Source: Herbaspirillum chlorophenolicum | Lineage (GTDB): Bacteria; Pseudomonadota; Gammaproteobacteria; Burkholderiales; Burkholderiaceae_D | Reading direction: 5' to 3' | Assembly (NCBI RefSeq): GCF_001189955.1 | Contig: NZ_LFLT01000032.1 | Location: 1 to 48,887 of the forward strand | Length of the DNA: 48,887 bases | In this document: positions 35,866 to 43,271 of the stretch, one piece after another | How the letters are laid out: each line of letters starts with the position of its first letter | Numbering within the stretch: the first letter of the stretch is position 1 | Notes under the pieces: model-generated | Seen by the model: the letters and a program-made list of their open reading frames with translations, nothing else | What the model was told of the DNA's origin: nothing | Databases searched by the model: none | Made by a program: the position numbers and the translations under genes

Positions 35866-37692
35866 ATGGCTATCGAAACGGATATAGCAGTAGCGGCGCA
35901 AGAGGCGTTGCCGCGTTTTACATCGCAAGCATCGCTGAACAACGGTGGAGGCAGCCCCGGCAATGGCGCAAGCGCGGAGCAAGCGGCGCCGGAAGATGGC
36001 GTCACGCTGACGCTGTCGGCCCAGGGCCGCCTGCTGGCAGCTTTTGCCAGTGTGCTAGATGCCGCAGCGGCAGCCGCGCGCGCCGACGTGGCGCCGGCAG
36101 CACAGCCGGCACAGGACGCGCAAGCCGCATCATCCTCCGACCCGCTCCCCATCACGCGCGCCACGCTCTATGCGATCGAGGCGCGCCTGGTGGCCGCACG
36201 CCGCGGCGCCGATGCCATTGCGCAGGCCGACCGCGAACGTCCGGACTCTTCTGATCCGGTTCGCCTCAAGCAAGCCGAACAAGCGACCGAGTCGCTGTAT
36301 GGCCGCGCCGCCAATCCCTTCGCCGGCCGCAGCCGTGCCGAACTCTCCGCCATCATCTACGACGAAAGCGGCGCCTATACCGTCAACGAGCGCTATGCCG
36401 CGGCCAACCAGCGTACCGAACTCGACAACCGCTTCTGGGCGCCGGTATTCCAGCGCGCCATGACGACCGGCGACTGGCGTCCGGTGCTCGAGGCCGGGTT
36501 GGCGTTCTACGCCAGCCTGTCGCTGCTGGAGCGCACCGCGTATCCGCCCAATTACGTACAACTGATGCAGCAATACCTGGCGCTGGACAGCCTCAGGCCC
36601 GGGGCGCCGTTGCCGCCGCAGCAGCAAGCCGACCTGGTGCGCATGCTGGAATCGCTGGTGCTGCCGTCCGGCCCGCTGGCGCTGGCCGGTGGAGTCGTCC
36701 GTGGACTGGTGCTGCCGCGCGTCACGCCGTCGGCCATGGCGCTGATCGCCGCAGCCCCCAAGCTGGTGGACATCCTGCCGGTATCGAGCATCGTGCGCGC
36801 AGTGCAGGACGATGCCTATCGGATGCTGTTGCAGCGGGTGTTCGGCGTGGTCCGGCGCGAGGACGAACCGACGGTCGCGCGGACCACCGGCTTGTCGATG
36901 CAGAACCGCGAATTTCTCTCCTTCGGCGACCGGCGTTATCTGGCGGATGCCTATGCTTACGCCGCGGCCAATGGGCTGGCCTTGGAAGAAGTGGACGCGC
37001 TGGCCGACGACTTGGCCACCTATCGTTTTTCCCGCGCCAATGGTGGCGATGGGCAAACGAATACGGGAGCGCCTGCCAACGGCGCCGGTAGCCCGCAGTA
37101 CTACCGCATGAGCGGCGATGACATGGTGCTGGCCCAGCGCATTCTGGCCAGCCAGGCTGCGCGGGAGACGAAGCTGGATCATTCCTTCATCGCCTGGCTG
37201 CTCAGTCCGCGCGGCGGCGGATGGCGTTCCGGGGAAGATAGCGGCCACGCGGTCGGGTTCTCCGCGCTGGAAAAATTGCTTGCCGGCCTGGCCGGCGTGA
37301 GCATCGGGGAACGGGCCGGCGACGAAGCGTCGCTCGAAGCGGACTACCGCTACGCGCTGTATCGGATCAGCCTGCAGGATATGCAGGAATCGCCGGAACT
37401 GAAGGCCGCCGCGCCGTCGTCCGATAATGCGATCGGCGCACGCGTGCTGGCATTGGCTGCGCAATTGGTTTCCCTTGCGCGCAGCGAGGCGGCCGATCTG
37501 GCGTTCTTGAACAATGCACTGATGCTGCTGAGGATGTATCGCTTCTCGCTCAAGATGAGCGATGTCGAGCAGCGCATACTCTCCGAACTGGTTTATTCCC
37601 GCCTGCGCAAGCACCGCATACGTCCGCGCCGCCGCAAACTGTTTGTGGCATGGGGTGAGCGCAGTCCTTCGATGCCGCCGTTGTTTCCCTGA
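35866..37692 (+). CDS. Unrecognised 608-residue protein
   Basis: I recognise no family. AGGGAA precedes the ATG at 35866. Residues 1-115 are Ala/Gly/Ser/Pro-rich and probably disordered, with one short motif DGVTLTLSAQGRLLAAF of a kind seen near N-termini of other proteobacterial proteins. From about 95 the protein is mostly helical: ATLYAIEARLVAARRGADAI, then NPFAGRSRAELSAIIYDESG, then repeated amphipathic helices. A weakly hydrophobic stretch lies at about 265-310 and the C-terminus is strongly basic (RLRKHRIRPRRRKL). There is no signal peptide, no clear membrane segment and no catalytic motif. Codon use matches the GC-rich neighbours. It stands alone between two unrelated units. Confidence 0.8.
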   Translation: MAIETDIAVAAQEALPRFTSQASLNNGGGSPGNGASAEQAAPEDGVTLTLSAQGRLLAAFASVLDAAAAAARADVAPAAQPAQDAQAASSSDPLPITRATLYAIEARLVAARRGADAIAQADRERPDSSDPVRLKQAEQATESLYGRAANPFAGRSRAELSAIIYDESGAYTVNERYAAANQRTELDNRFWAPVFQRAMTTGDWRPVLEAGLAFYASLSLLERTAYPPNYVQLMQQYLALDSLRPGAPLPPQQQADLVRMLESLVLPSGPLALAGGVVRGLVLPRVTPSAMALIAAAPKLVDILPVSSIVRAVQDDAYRMLLQRVFGVVRREDEPTVARTTGLSMQNREFLSFGDRRYLADAYAYAAANGLALEEVDALADDLATYRFSRANGGDGQTNTGAPANGAGSPQYYRMSGDDMVLAQRILASQAARETKLDHSFIAWLLSPRGGGWRSGEDSGHAVGFSALEKLLAGLAGVSIGERAGDEASLEADYRYALYRISLQDMQESPELKAAAPSSDNAIGARVLALAAQLVSLARSEAADLAFLNNALMLLRMYRFSLKMSDVEQRILSELVYSRLRKHRIRPRRRKLFVAWGERSPSMPPLFP

Positions 37693-37703
37693 GTTTCAGG
37701 TTC

Positions 37704-38789
37704 TTATGGCAGGTTCTCGCGCAGAATCACGCTGATACGCACTGCCTCAACGCCGGCCAGCGCATCGCGCCGCTCACGCAGGTTGGTGAAGATGCGCACG
37801 CAATTCATCACCATGTTTTGCGGATGCTGCGTCAGTACCGCATCCATGGTGCCGTCGATCAGCAGGCCGCGGGTGTCGGGTGTGAGGCCGTGGCCGATGA
37901 ACACTACCTTCTGGTCGCGCCCGCATTCCTTCAATGCGCGTCCTACGCCATCGGAGGCGCCGCCGATGTTATACATGCCGGCCAGGTCCGGATACTGCTC
38001 CAGCAGGATACGCGCCTGCTTGTAGTTGGTGTCGGCGTCGTCATGGCCTTCGCGCAGGCCGACTACCTGCACTTGCGGGCACATCTCTTCCAGCACGTGC
38101 TGGAATCCCATCTCCCTTTCCTCGTGGCCGCGATAGCTGAGGCTGCCGGCAATCATGGCGATCTTGCCGGGTTTGCGCCCGCTGCCCGGGTGGGTGACGT
38201 CCCGGTTCAGGAACCGCGCCAGCAGGTAGCCGGCGGTGCGGCCGGCCGCGCGGTTGTCCATGCCGACATAGGCGGCGCGGCGCGAATTGGAGAGGTCGGA
38301 AATCAGCGTCACGATAGGTACGCCTTCTCCGGCAAGCGTGTTGACGGCTTCGCGCACCAGCGGATGTTCCAGTGCCATGAAGGCCACGCCATCGGCTTGC
38401 CGTCCGTAATGCAGCAGGCGTTGTGCCAGCACGCGCGGGTTGAAACCTTCGATGTGATGGCATTTGCAGCGTACGTTGAAGGGCGCGAGATGGTCTTCGG
38501 CGAAGCCGATGTAGTCGCCCAGCATCTGCATGTAGCGGTTGCTGCGGGGCGGCAGCAGGAACACCAGTTGCATGGGACGCGGCCGCATGACCTTGTAGAG
38601 GTCGGACTCGGGCAGGTAGTCGAGCGCGGCGGCGGCCTTCATGACCTTTTGCATGGTCGCCGCACGCACGCCGGGGCGCTGGTTCAGCACGCGGTCGACC
38701 GTAGCGGTGGAGACGCCGGCAGCGGCAGCGATATCGGTCACGCGCGCGCGGGTAGCGTTCGATGAGGTGCTGCGGGTTTTGTCGGACAT
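37704..38789 (-). CDS. LacI family transcriptional regulator
   Basis: A 361-residue repressor-type protein. The N-terminal HTH (about 16-40) reads RVTDIAAAAGVSTATVDRVL and is followed by the hinge. The sugar-binding periplasmic fold extends from about 75 (QLVFLLPPRSNRYMQ). GMYNIGGASDGVGRAL and VVFIGHGLTPDTRGLL contribute to the ligand cleft, of the type seen in rhizopine- or inositol-like regulators. It is divergent from the TRAP/VOC/RLP/kinase operon with 211 bases between, so it probably controls it in response to an acid sugar or derivative. Confidence 0.9.
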   Translation of the reverse strand: MSDKTRSTSSNATRARVTDIAAAAGVSTATVDRVLNQRPGVRAATMQKVMKAAAALDYLPESDLYKVMRPRPMQLVFLLPPRSNRYMQMLGDYIGFAEDHLAPFNVRCKCHHIEGFNPRVLAQRLLHYGRQADGVAFMALEHPLVREAVNTLAGEGVPIVTLISDLSNSRRAAYVGMDNRAAGRTAGYLLARFLNRDVTHPGSGRKPGKIAMIAGSLSYRGHEEREMGFQHVLEEMCPQVQVVGLREGHDDADTNYKQARILLEQYPDLAGMYNIGGASDGVGRALKECGRDQKVVFIGHGLTPDTRGLLIDGTMDAVLTQHPQNMVMNCVRIFTNLRERRDALAGVEAVRISVILRENLP

Positions 38790-38825
38790 GGTTTGCCTGG
38801 GAATTTTCGGTTACATCAAAAACCA

Positions 38826-38842
38826 TCAAAGAACGGCTTTGA
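38826..38842. promoter_or_regulatory. Candidate LacI-type operator
   Basis: TCAAAG-AACGG-CTTTGA is a perfect 6-bp-arm inverted repeat 37 bases before the LacI gene and 158 bases before the TRAP gene. The 211-base divergent region is AT-rich. It also has several ATCAAA and AATCAAA half-motifs near 38814, 38923 and 38932. No single promoter stands out. Confidence 0.4.
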
Positions 38843-39000
38843 CCGCTTGGATTCGACGGCGATATTCTTCACCATGCCTTGATTCAACAGGATTTTTTGA
38901 AAGTGGCGTGCAGGAAAGTCTAAATCAAATCGAATCAAAAAACATCATCAAAACAAGCGGCGGAAGGCCATGCGCCGTACACAACACCAAGGAGACGACG

Positions 39001-40041
39001 ATGAGCAATCCCGAGGAGAACTTCCGTTCCAGCCGCCGCGATTTTCTGAAGCACGCTTCGGTCGCCTCCGCGGCCATGGCTACCGGCTTGTACGCTACGT
39101 CGGCGCATGCCGCCGAGTTCACGCTGAAGTACGGCAACAACCTGCCGATGACGCATCCGATGAATGTGCGCGCCAAGGAGATGGCCGAAAAGATTGCCGC
39201 CGAGTCGAAGGGCAGGGTGGATTTGCAGGTCTACTCCAACGGCCAGCTCGGTACCGATACCGACATGCTGTCGCAGGTGCGTTCCGGCGCCATCGATTTC
39301 TTCACCATTTCGCCCGAAGTCCTGGGGACGCTGGTGTCGGCCGGGCAGATCAGCGGCGTCGGCTTCGCTTTCAGGGACTACAGCCAGGTATGGGCCGCGA
39401 TGGACGGCGACCTGGGCGCGTATGTACGCCGCGAACTGGCTGCCAAGACCTCGCTGTTCGCTTTCGAGAAGTGCTGGGACAACGGCTACCGCCAGGTCAC
39501 CACCAGCACCCGACCGATCGCCAGGCCGGAAGATTTCAAGGGAATGAAACTGCGCGTGCCGCCCAGCCCGCTGGCGACCTCGCTGTTCCGCGGCTTTGAC
39601 GCGTCGCCAACCAGCATCAACTTTGCCGAGGTGTATTCGGCGCTGCAGACCAAGATTGTCGAGGGGCAGGAGAACCCGCTGGCGGTGATTTCCACCGTGA
39701 AGTTCTATGAAGTGCAGAAGTTCTGTTCGATGACCAACCATGTCTGGAGCGGCTTCTGGTTCATGGGCAACAAGAAGTCGTTCGAGCGCATGCCCAAGGA
39801 GCTGCAGGAAATCGTCGCGCGCAACATCAATGAGGCGGGCCTGAAGCAGCGTATCGATGTCAAGGCGCTCAACGATTCGCTGGTGGCGGACATGAAGGCC
39901 AAGGGGCTGCAGTTCAACAACATCGATAACGACGCCTTCCGCGCCAAGCTGCGCAGCGCCGGTTTCTATGCCGAGTGGCACAAGAAGTTCGGCGAAGAGG
40001 CCTGGGGCCTGCTGGAAAAATACACCGGCAAACTGGCTTGA
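39001..40041 (+). CDS. TRAP transporter substrate-binding protein (DctP), Tat-exported
   Basis: A 346-residue DctP-family binding protein. AAGGAG precedes the ATG by 6 bases. The N-terminus has a twin-arginine signal SSRRDFLKHAS (10-20) with cleavage near SAHAAE. Family blocks are KEMAEKIAAESKGRVDLQVY, NGQLGTDTDMLSQVRSGAID and PEDFKGMKLRVPPSPLATSL. TRAP binding proteins bind carboxylates, using an Arg such as that in KLRVPP. The small (DctQ) and large (DctM) membrane subunits are not encoded next to it. It heads the VOC-RLP-kinase operon. Confidence 0.92.
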   Translation: MSNPEENFRSSRRDFLKHASVASAAMATGLYATSAHAAEFTLKYGNNLPMTHPMNVRAKEMAEKIAAESKGRVDLQVYSNGQLGTDTDMLSQVRSGAIDFFTISPEVLGTLVSAGQISGVGFAFRDYSQVWAAMDGDLGAYVRRELAAKTSLFAFEKCWDNGYRQVTTSTRPIARPEDFKGMKLRVPPSPLATSLFRGFDASPTSINFAEVYSALQTKIVEGQENPLAVISTVKFYEVQKFCSMTNHVWSGFWFMGNKKSFERMPKELQEIVARNINEAGLKQRIDVKALNDSLVADMKAKGLQFNNIDNDAFRAKLRSAGFYAEWHKKFGEEAWGLLEKYTGKLA

Positions 40042-40076
40042 TGCGCTGAACACCAACCAGACGGAAAAGGAAAAAC

Positions 40077-40616
40077 ATGAGCCGATTTCTCGGAGAGATC
40101 AAACAGCTTGGCTACGTGGTGGAAGACATCGAGGCCGCGATGAAATACTGGACCGGGACGCTGGGCGTCGGGCCGTTCTATTACATGGAGCGCGTGCCGC
40201 TGAAGAACTACCGCTACAAGGGCCAGGCCTACGACATCCACAACTCGGTGGCGCTGGCCAACTCCGGCGGCGTGCAGGTCGAGCTGATCCAGCAGCGCAG
40301 CAATACGCCCTCGATGTACCGCGATTTCATGCAGGGCGGGCGCACCGGCCTGCAGCACCTGGCGTATTGGACCGAAGACTTCGACCGCGACCTGCAAAGC
40401 CTGCTCGACAAGGGATGGAAGGTCGGCATGAGCGGCGAAGTGGGGGAGCGCGGCCGCTTCGTCTACTTCGAGACCGAATTCCATCCCGGCACCGTGATCG
40501 AACTGTCGGAAGTGGCCGGCCCCAAGGGCAAGGTATTTCGCATCATCCGCGAGGCGGCCGAGCATTGGGACGGCAGCGAACCCGTGCGCGCCTTCCCCGA
40601 CCTGAGCAAGATGTGA
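40077..40616 (+). CDS. VOC (glyoxalase-fold) family enzyme
   Basis: A 179-residue protein with two beta-alpha-beta-beta-beta modules. Metal ligands can be placed at Q10 (IKQLGYVV), E70 (VQVELIQQ), H94 (GLQHLAYW) and E142 (TVIELSE). This is a Gln/Glu/His/Glu set like glyoxalase I or methylmalonyl-CoA epimerase. A metal-dependent isomerase or epimerase acting next to a carbonyl is therefore more likely than a ring-cleaving dioxygenase. AAGGAAAAAC precedes the ATG. Two bases separate its stop from the RLP start, so the two are tightly coupled. The substrate is unknown; by context it is an oxidised acid sugar. Confidence 0.85.
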   Translation: MSRFLGEIKQLGYVVEDIEAAMKYWTGTLGVGPFYYMERVPLKNYRYKGQAYDIHNSVALANSGGVQVELIQQRSNTPSMYRDFMQGGRTGLQHLAYWTEDFDRDLQSLLDKGWKVGMSGEVGERGRFVYFETEFHPGTVIELSEVAGPKGKVFRIIREAAEHWDGSEPVRAFPDLSKM

Positions 40617-40618
40617 CG

Positions 40619-41914
40619 ATGGGCCCCGCAAAACTGGCGCTGCCGGCCGACGGCAGTCGCTTCATCGCCGACTACCTGATCGAGACGCCGCTGGATCCGG
40701 CGCAAGTGGCGGAGGTGATGGCGGGCGAGCAGTCCTGCGGCACCTTCGTGCGCGTCGAAGGCGAGACCGACCAGTTGCGCGAACGTGCGCGCGCCGTGGT
40801 GACGGGGATCGATGTGCTGGAATCGGTTGGCGAACCCAGCCTGCCCAATGCGTGGCAGCAGCGCCAGAAGATCGCCGGCCCTTATCACCGTGCGCGCGTG
40901 CGCATTGCCTTCCCGGTGGAAAACGTCGGCCCCAACCTGCCGACCTTGGCCGCCACCGTCGCCGGCAATCTTTTCGATCTGGGCGAGGTGACGGGCCTGC
41001 GTTTGCTGGATGTGGCATTGCCTGCCGCTTACCGCCGCCAGTTCGACATGCCGAAGCATGGTGTCGCCGGCACGCGCCGGCTGACCGGCATCGCCGATGC
41101 GCCGCTGCTGGGCACGATCATCAAGCCCAACGTCGGCCTCTCTGTGGATGAAACGGCTGCCCTGGTAGGCCGCTTGTGCGAAGCCGGCGTCGATTTCATC
41201 AAGGATGATGAGGTGTGTGCCAACCCCAGCCATGCTCCGCTGGAGCAACGGGTGCGTGCGGTCATGCGCCGTGTGCGCGATTACCAGGACAAGAGCGGCC
41301 GCCGCGTGATGGTCGCCTTCAACATCACCGACGAGCTGGACGCCATGCGCCGCCACGCCGAGCTGGTCGAACGCGAGGGCGGAAGCTGCGTGATGGTGGG
41401 CCTGAACTGGTGCGGCTTCTCCGCCGTGCAAAGCCTGCGCCGCAGTACGCCGCTGGCGCTGCATGGGCACCGCAACGGCTTCGGCATGATGTCGCGCGAG
41501 CCGCTGCTGGGCATGTCGTTTGCTGCCTATCAGGCGATGTGGCGACTGGCCGGCGTCGACCATCTGCACGTGCATGGCTTGAACGGCAAGTTCTCCGAGT
41601 TCAATGATGAAGTGATCGAATCGGCCCGCGCCTGCCTGGCGCCGATGGCCGGCGACGATGCCGTCATGCCGGTGTTCTCCAACGGGCAATGGGCCGGTAC
41701 CGTGCGGCCCACCTTCGATGCCATCGGCAGCAGCGATGTGATCTTCCTTTCCGGCGGCGGCATCCTTGCGCATCCGGACGGCGCCGCCGCCGGCGTGGCC
41801 AGCCTGCGCCAGGCATGGGCGGCAGCGCGCGCCGGCATCGCCTTGGATGAGTACGCCAAGGATGCGCCGGAGCTGCGGCGCGCCATTGCCTTCTACGGCG
41901 CGAAACTGAAGTGA
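40619..41914 (+). CDS. RuBisCO-like protein (type IV RLP), OiaX-like by context
   Basis: A 431-residue RuBisCO large-chain homologue. The start is ATG 40619; the open frame upstream is antisense or overlapping noise. Spinach RuBisCO sites map well: E60 and T65 to E37 and T42, N123 to N117, K175 to K169 (TIIKPNVGL), and the carbamate site K201/D203/E204 to K195/D197/E198 (FIKDDE). H294/R295 map to H284/R285 (HGHRNGF), loop-6 K334 to K324 (NGKFSE), and S379 to S354. The changes are K177 to N171 and a shorter segment before loop 6. There is no small subunit and no phosphoribulokinase, so it is not a carbon-fixing RuBisCO. With the adjoining DUF1537 kinase it most resembles OiaX, the 3-oxo-isoapionate-4-phosphate decarboxylase. 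Confidence 0.88.
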   Translation: MGPAKLALPADGSRFIADYLIETPLDPAQVAEVMAGEQSCGTFVRVEGETDQLRERARAVVTGIDVLESVGEPSLPNAWQQRQKIAGPYHRARVRIAFPVENVGPNLPTLAATVAGNLFDLGEVTGLRLLDVALPAAYRRQFDMPKHGVAGTRRLTGIADAPLLGTIIKPNVGLSVDETAALVGRLCEAGVDFIKDDEVCANPSHAPLEQRVRAVMRRVRDYQDKSGRRVMVAFNITDELDAMRRHAELVEREGGSCVMVGLNWCGFSAVQSLRRSTPLALHGHRNGFGMMSREPLLGMSFAAYQAMWRLAGVDHLHVHGLNGKFSEFNDEVIESARACLAPMAGDDAVMPVFSNGQWAGTVRPTFDAIGSSDVIFLSGGGILAHPDGAAAGVASLRQAWAAARAGIALDEYAKDAPELRRAIAFYGAKLK

Positions 41915-41926
41915 CGTGATGTGAAT

Positions 41927-43261
41927 ATGCGTTTCCTCGACGGCCGGCCCAAGATCGCGTTCTACGGCGACGATTTCACCGGCGCCACCGACACGCTGGC
42001 CACGGCATCGCTGGCCGGCTTGCGCAGCCTGCTGTTCTTGCGCGTGCCGGGCGCCGCACAGTTGCGTGCGGCGGGGGAACTGGACTGCCTGGGTATCGCC
42101 GGCGCTGCGCGTTCCATGGACCCCAGGCAGATGCGCGCCGAACTGGAACCGGTGGCCGCGTTCTTCAGCGGACTGCGCGTGCCGGTGACGCATTACAAGA
42201 TCTGCTCCACCTTCGACAGTGCGCCGCACATCGGCAGCATCGGCGCCGCCTTGCGCATCTGGCGCCAGCGTATTCCCAATCGTTTTGTACCGGTCGTCGG
42301 CGGCCAGCCGAACCTGAGGCGGTTCTGCCTGTTCAGCCAGCTCTACGCCGCGGAGAAGGCCGGTGGCGAGGTGGTGCGCATCGACCGCCATCCAACCATG
42401 TGCCGCCATCCGGTTACGCCGATGCATGAGGCGGACATGCGCAGCCATCTCGGGTTGCAGGCGTTGGATGTGGCAGGGCTGCACTATCCGCTCTACGCCG
42501 AGGGAGACAAGCTCGATGTGCATGTCGATGCCGCGCTTGCAGGCGGCGCCGACGCCTTGCTGTTCGACGTCGCGGGCGAGAGCGACCTGGCCGTGATCGG
42601 CAGTGTGATCTGGCGCCGCGCCTTGCAGCAGGAATTGCTGGCCATCGGCGCCAGCAGCGTGGTGCAAAGCCTCGCCGCATGGTGGCGCAGCCAGGGATGG
42701 CTGCCGCCGGCGACGCCGGTCGATGCTGCGCGGATCGGAGCGGCAGCCGGTCCGGTCTTTGTGCTGGCCGGCAGCCTCTCGCCGGTGACTGCGCTGCAGG
42801 TCGGCGCGGCGCATTCCTACGACAAGCTGCTGCTCGATTCGCAGCGTTTGTTCGAAGGCGACACGCACTACCTGGAGACGACCGTCGCGCGTATCGCCGG
42901 CAGTTTGCGTGAAGGCCGCAACCTGCTGGCCTGCACCGCCGCACATCAGGGCGACCGGCAACTGCTGGCCGATGCCGGGGCATCGCAGCGCCTGGCGCAG
43001 GCTTGCGGCGAATTGCTGCGCCGCCTGTTGCTGGCTGCTCCGCTGGGGCGGGTGGGGGTGGCGGGCGGGGATACGTCCAGCTATGCCTTGAAGGCGCTCG
43101 ATATCTGGGGGCTGTCGTATCTGGGCAATTTGTCTGCGGGCGTGGCGCTGTGCCGCGCGCATGCCGATGCCGCCCATCTCGACGGCATCGAGCTGATGCT
43201 GAAAGGCGGGCAGATGGGAACGGCGGATTTGTTCGAATTGCTGGCCAAGGGAAGCGGCTGA
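41927..43261 (+). CDS. Four-carbon acid sugar kinase family (DUF1537)
   Basis: A 444-residue kinase. Either GTG 41921 or ATG 41927 could start it; neither has a good ribosome-binding site, and the gene follows the RLP stop by 12 bases or fewer. The N-terminal substrate domain begins with the hallmark FYGDDFTGATDTLATASLAG (12-31). The C-terminal nucleotide domain has VGVAGGDTSSYALKALDI. Family members phosphorylate D-/L-threonate, D-erythronate or 3-oxo-isoapionate (OiaK) with ATP. Linkage to an RLP favours the 3-oxo-isoapionate type: the kinase makes the phosphate that the RLP cleaves. Confidence 0.88.
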   Translation: MRFLDGRPKIAFYGDDFTGATDTLATASLAGLRSLLFLRVPGAAQLRAAGELDCLGIAGAARSMDPRQMRAELEPVAAFFSGLRVPVTHYKICSTFDSAPHIGSIGAALRIWRQRIPNRFVPVVGGQPNLRRFCLFSQLYAAEKAGGEVVRIDRHPTMCRHPVTPMHEADMRSHLGLQALDVAGLHYPLYAEGDKLDVHVDAALAGGADALLFDVAGESDLAVIGSVIWRRALQQELLAIGASSVVQSLAAWWRSQGWLPPATPVDAARIGAAAGPVFVLAGSLSPVTALQVGAAHSYDKLLLDSQRLFEGDTHYLETTVARIAGSLREGRNLLACTAAHQGDRQLLADAGASQRLAQACGELLRRLLLAAPLGRVGVAGGDTSSYALKALDIWGLSYLGNLSAGVALCRAHADAAHLDGIELMLKGGQMGTADLFELLAKGSG

Positions 43262-43271
43262 ACGCTGCTTG

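Noticed and set aside
39968..40618. Upstream extension of the RuBisCO-like protein by about 217 residues
   Set aside because: It overlaps the TRAP and VOC genes in another frame and has no family resemblance.
40619..41914. Genuine carbon-fixing RuBisCO
   Set aside because: No small subunit, no phosphoribulokinase, K177 replaced, and placement beside an acid-sugar kinase point to a RuBisCO-like protein.
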